Source: Lachnospiraceae bacterium JC7 (lineage in GTDB: Bacteria > Bacillota > Clostridia > Lachnospirales > Lachnospiraceae). Taken from it: a stretch of 64,000 nucleotides of DNA. This document shows positions 62,765 to 64,000 of the stretch, piece by piece; the stretch's first letter is position 1; every line of letters begins with the position of its first letter. Both the position numbers and the translations under genes were made by a program. The notes under the pieces were generated by a model. It saw nothing but the letters and a program-made list of their open reading frames with translations, did no database searches and had not been told where the DNA came from. The stretch lies in NCBI GenBank assembly GCA_000513555.1, contig ALYD01000010.1, positions 1-64,000 on the forward strand. Direction: 5' to 3'.

Positions 62765-63607
62765 ATGAAGAGGGTTACTGTGATCGCTGTAGTTGTGTTT
62801 TCCATAATCATGGGTGTTTCTCCGTTTTGGGCATGTCAGCACTTCAGGAATTACACTGTCGGTCAGAATCCAAAATTGTCCGATATATACAGGGTTTACT
62901 GTATGTCCAGCATGTACAGCTCGGATTATGGTTATATCTACGACACTTACAGTGTGGGTATAAGAAGCGGTAATTACTATGCCGAGACAGATCTGTTTGA
63001 TGAAGATAATAATAAACAGATTCTGAAGACTGTAAGTATCACTGAAGATGAATATCTGAATACATTGTCTATCATAGAGGGAAGTAAATATGAGAAGAAG
63101 GATGCTCCCGATCCCAACAGGATGGACGGTTATATGGATGAGCTTAACCAGACTTCAGATATGCTGTTTGAACATATGCCGGACGGTTCATGGGAGCTGA
63201 AACTCTCAACAGAATTAAGGCAGGCGTTTATTGACAGAGTCAGTGAATTGACAGGAGATACTATAACCATAGGATTCGTTAATAAGGTCATGCCGGGCGA
63301 TGTATGGATCATAGAGAATACGGAAGTGAACAGAAAAAAATCTGTATGGGGCACGGCATCCGTAAAAAGTAATGAACTTGAGAAGGAATACTCTGCTTCG
63401 ATACGGAAAAATCCAGAGGACTCATACCTGTTCCGTATGATAGACAGCCAGCATATATATTATGCATTGGACGATATGATTCTCAGGGATGGATATTCCA
63501 TTATGATCTTCGAGAGTGACAGTGAATTTGAGGATATCAAGATAGCTGTATATGATGAAAAAGGGGAACAGACAGAAGAAAGAAAGGTATTTAATGCTGC
63601 GCTCTGA
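62765..63607 (+). CDS. Exported or membrane-anchored protein of unknown function
   Basis: 280 residues from the ATG at 62765 (GGAGG close upstream; four extra codons precede it in the open frame). One N-terminal hydrophobic segment (VTVIAVVVFSIIMGVSPFWAC) would act as signal or anchor. The rest is acidic and soluble with no recognised domain. It is not part of an evident operon. Confidence 0.65.
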   Translation: MKRVTVIAVVVFSIIMGVSPFWACQHFRNYTVGQNPKLSDIYRVYCMSSMYSSDYGYIYDTYSVGIRSGNYYAETDLFDEDNNKQILKTVSITEDEYLNTLSIIEGSKYEKKDAPDPNRMDGYMDELNQTSDMLFEHMPDGSWELKLSTELRQAFIDRVSELTGDTITIGFVNKVMPGDVWIIENTEVNRKKSVWGTASVKSNELEKEYSASIRKNPEDSYLFRMIDSQHIYYALDDMILRDGYSIMIFESDSEFEDIKIAVYDEKGEQTEERKVFNAAL

Positions 63608-63633
63608 AAAATTATGTGATTTGAACTTCTCAG

Positions 63634-63750
63634 TATGGAATCAGCACCACATTCGTAGATGCACACAACCTTTCCGAGGTTGAGGCTGCCATAAAGGATG
63701 AGACCAGAGCCATCTATCTCGAGACTCTCGGAAATCCGAACAGTGACATT
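63634..63750 (+). pseudogene. Fragment of metY (O-acetylhomoserine sulfhydrylase)
   Basis: Thirty-nine codons read in frame as YGISTTFVDAHNLSEVEAAI then KDETRAIYLETLGNPNSDI, a segment just before the PLP lysine region of MetY / Cys-Met PLP enzymes. Similarity stops abruptly on both sides and there is no start codon or ribosome binding site. This is the remnant of a deleted or rearranged copy. It marks a recombination scar near the right edge. Confidence 0.75.
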
Positions 63751-63835
63751 CGGAAACATACAATACAGGCTTTTTTTGAGTCTTTTTGCTTCCTCCTTTT
63801 TATATTCGTTTACATCCATTTTACTATAGATATTT

Positions 63836-63867
63836 CGGCTGAAAAAATGAAATATTTTTTTCAGCCG
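63836..63867 (-). other. Hairpin at the end of the right-edge gene
   Basis: CGGCTGAAAAAAT and ATTTTTTTCAGCCG form a stem that overlaps the minus-strand stop codon. The T-run is inside the stem, so it is only a weak terminator candidate. Confidence 0.4.
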
Positions 63868-64000
63868 ATCTCTTCCCGGCTTAGCTCACTCACGTCCATG
63901 AAGCCTGTAGAGAAATCCCGGAGGTGTGTCTCGCTATCAGCAAAGGAAAGAGCAATTTGCGAGTTCTTACCTATCATATCGCTAAGCTCTTGCTGGTAGG
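63861..64000 (-). CDS. C-terminal end of a gene cut by the window edge
   Basis: On the minus strand an open frame enters at the right edge and runs 45 codons to TGA at 63861-63863. It reads YQQELSDMIGKNSQIALSFA and ends ELSREEIG. It is charged and helical-looking with no recognised domain. The start and identity lie outside the window. Confidence 0.5.
   Translation of the reverse strand, partial: YQQELSDMIGKNSQIALSFADSETHLRDFSTGFMDVSELSREEIG

Noticed and set aside
63460-63819. 119-codon minus-strand ORF near the right edge
   Set aside because: It is antisense to the exported-protein gene and the metY relic and has no ribosome binding site.

Overview
The window looks like part of a secondary replicon (large plasmid or chromid) of an anaerobic Lachnospiraceae bacterium, probably near Butyrivibrio or Pseudobutyrivibrio. 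This rests on the AT-leaning Firmicute composition with strong AGGAGG-type ribosome binding sites, and on the gene content: a fructoselysine operon, an arginine-to-spermidine operon, extracytosolic flavoproteins and carbohydrate esterases. A Rep_3-type initiator, an iteron array and parAB lie together at about 43.3-48.3 kb. No rRNA or tRNA gene was seen. The genus is an inference; the replicon type is well supported by sequence.

Layout. 0.1-4.2 kb: NhaC-type antiporter, LeuD-like and LeuC-like dehydratase subunits, and a FadR-type GntR regulator whose promoter shares a palindromic element with the leuC promoter. 4.3-8.9 kb: fructoselysine operon frlA-frlR-frlD-(UTRA-only protein)-frlB. 9.6-15.97 kb: amidohydrolase, GNAT, LCM-type methyltransferase, esterase plus SLC13-type permease with a divergent LysR. 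16-22.7 kb: Tat-exported FMN-binding lipoprotein, a shrunken HDIG relic, membrane protein, phosphoesterase lipoprotein, serpin lipoprotein, SDR and DUF3784. 22.7-29.9 kb: polyamine operon speA-speE-CASDH-nspC-aguA-aguB behind a long structured leader with an intrinsic terminator. 30-32.6 kb: a lipoprotein with three SGAT flavinylation motifs, an ArsC/Spx-like protein and an MBL hydrolase. 32.7-37.3 kb: GPH-type sugar transporter, CE1-like esterase, AraC regulator and a second esterase. 37.4-39.4 kb: cell-wall enzymes (polysaccharide deacetylase, L,D-transpeptidase). 39.4-42.5 kb: an unusual 843-residue adenosine-deaminase-like protein coupled to a YfbR-type HD nucleotidase.

43.3-50.2 kb is the replication and partition block: small protein, rep, about 25 helically phased iterons with an AT-rich patch, parB, parA, DUF1653, four GTGAAACAT repeats that could be centromere sites, and small ORFs. 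50.7-53.7 kb: RpiR regulator divergent from a flavinylated fumarate-reductase-like lipoprotein. 54-59.2 kb: PRD regulator, fructose-family PTS EIIA, EIIB and EIIC, and a class II aldolase. 59.3-64 kb: small membrane proteins, SpoU methyltransferase, DUF1292 protein, Gfo/Idh/MocA oxidoreductase, an exported protein, a metY relic and a gene running off the right edge.

Together the genes describe a replicon carrying conditionally useful metabolism: Amadori products, polyamines, PTS sugars, esterified glycans and extracytosolic flavin electron transfer. The parts most worth follow-up are the iteron origin with its candidate centromere, the polyamine leader, the deaminase/HD pair and the multi-flavin lipoprotein.
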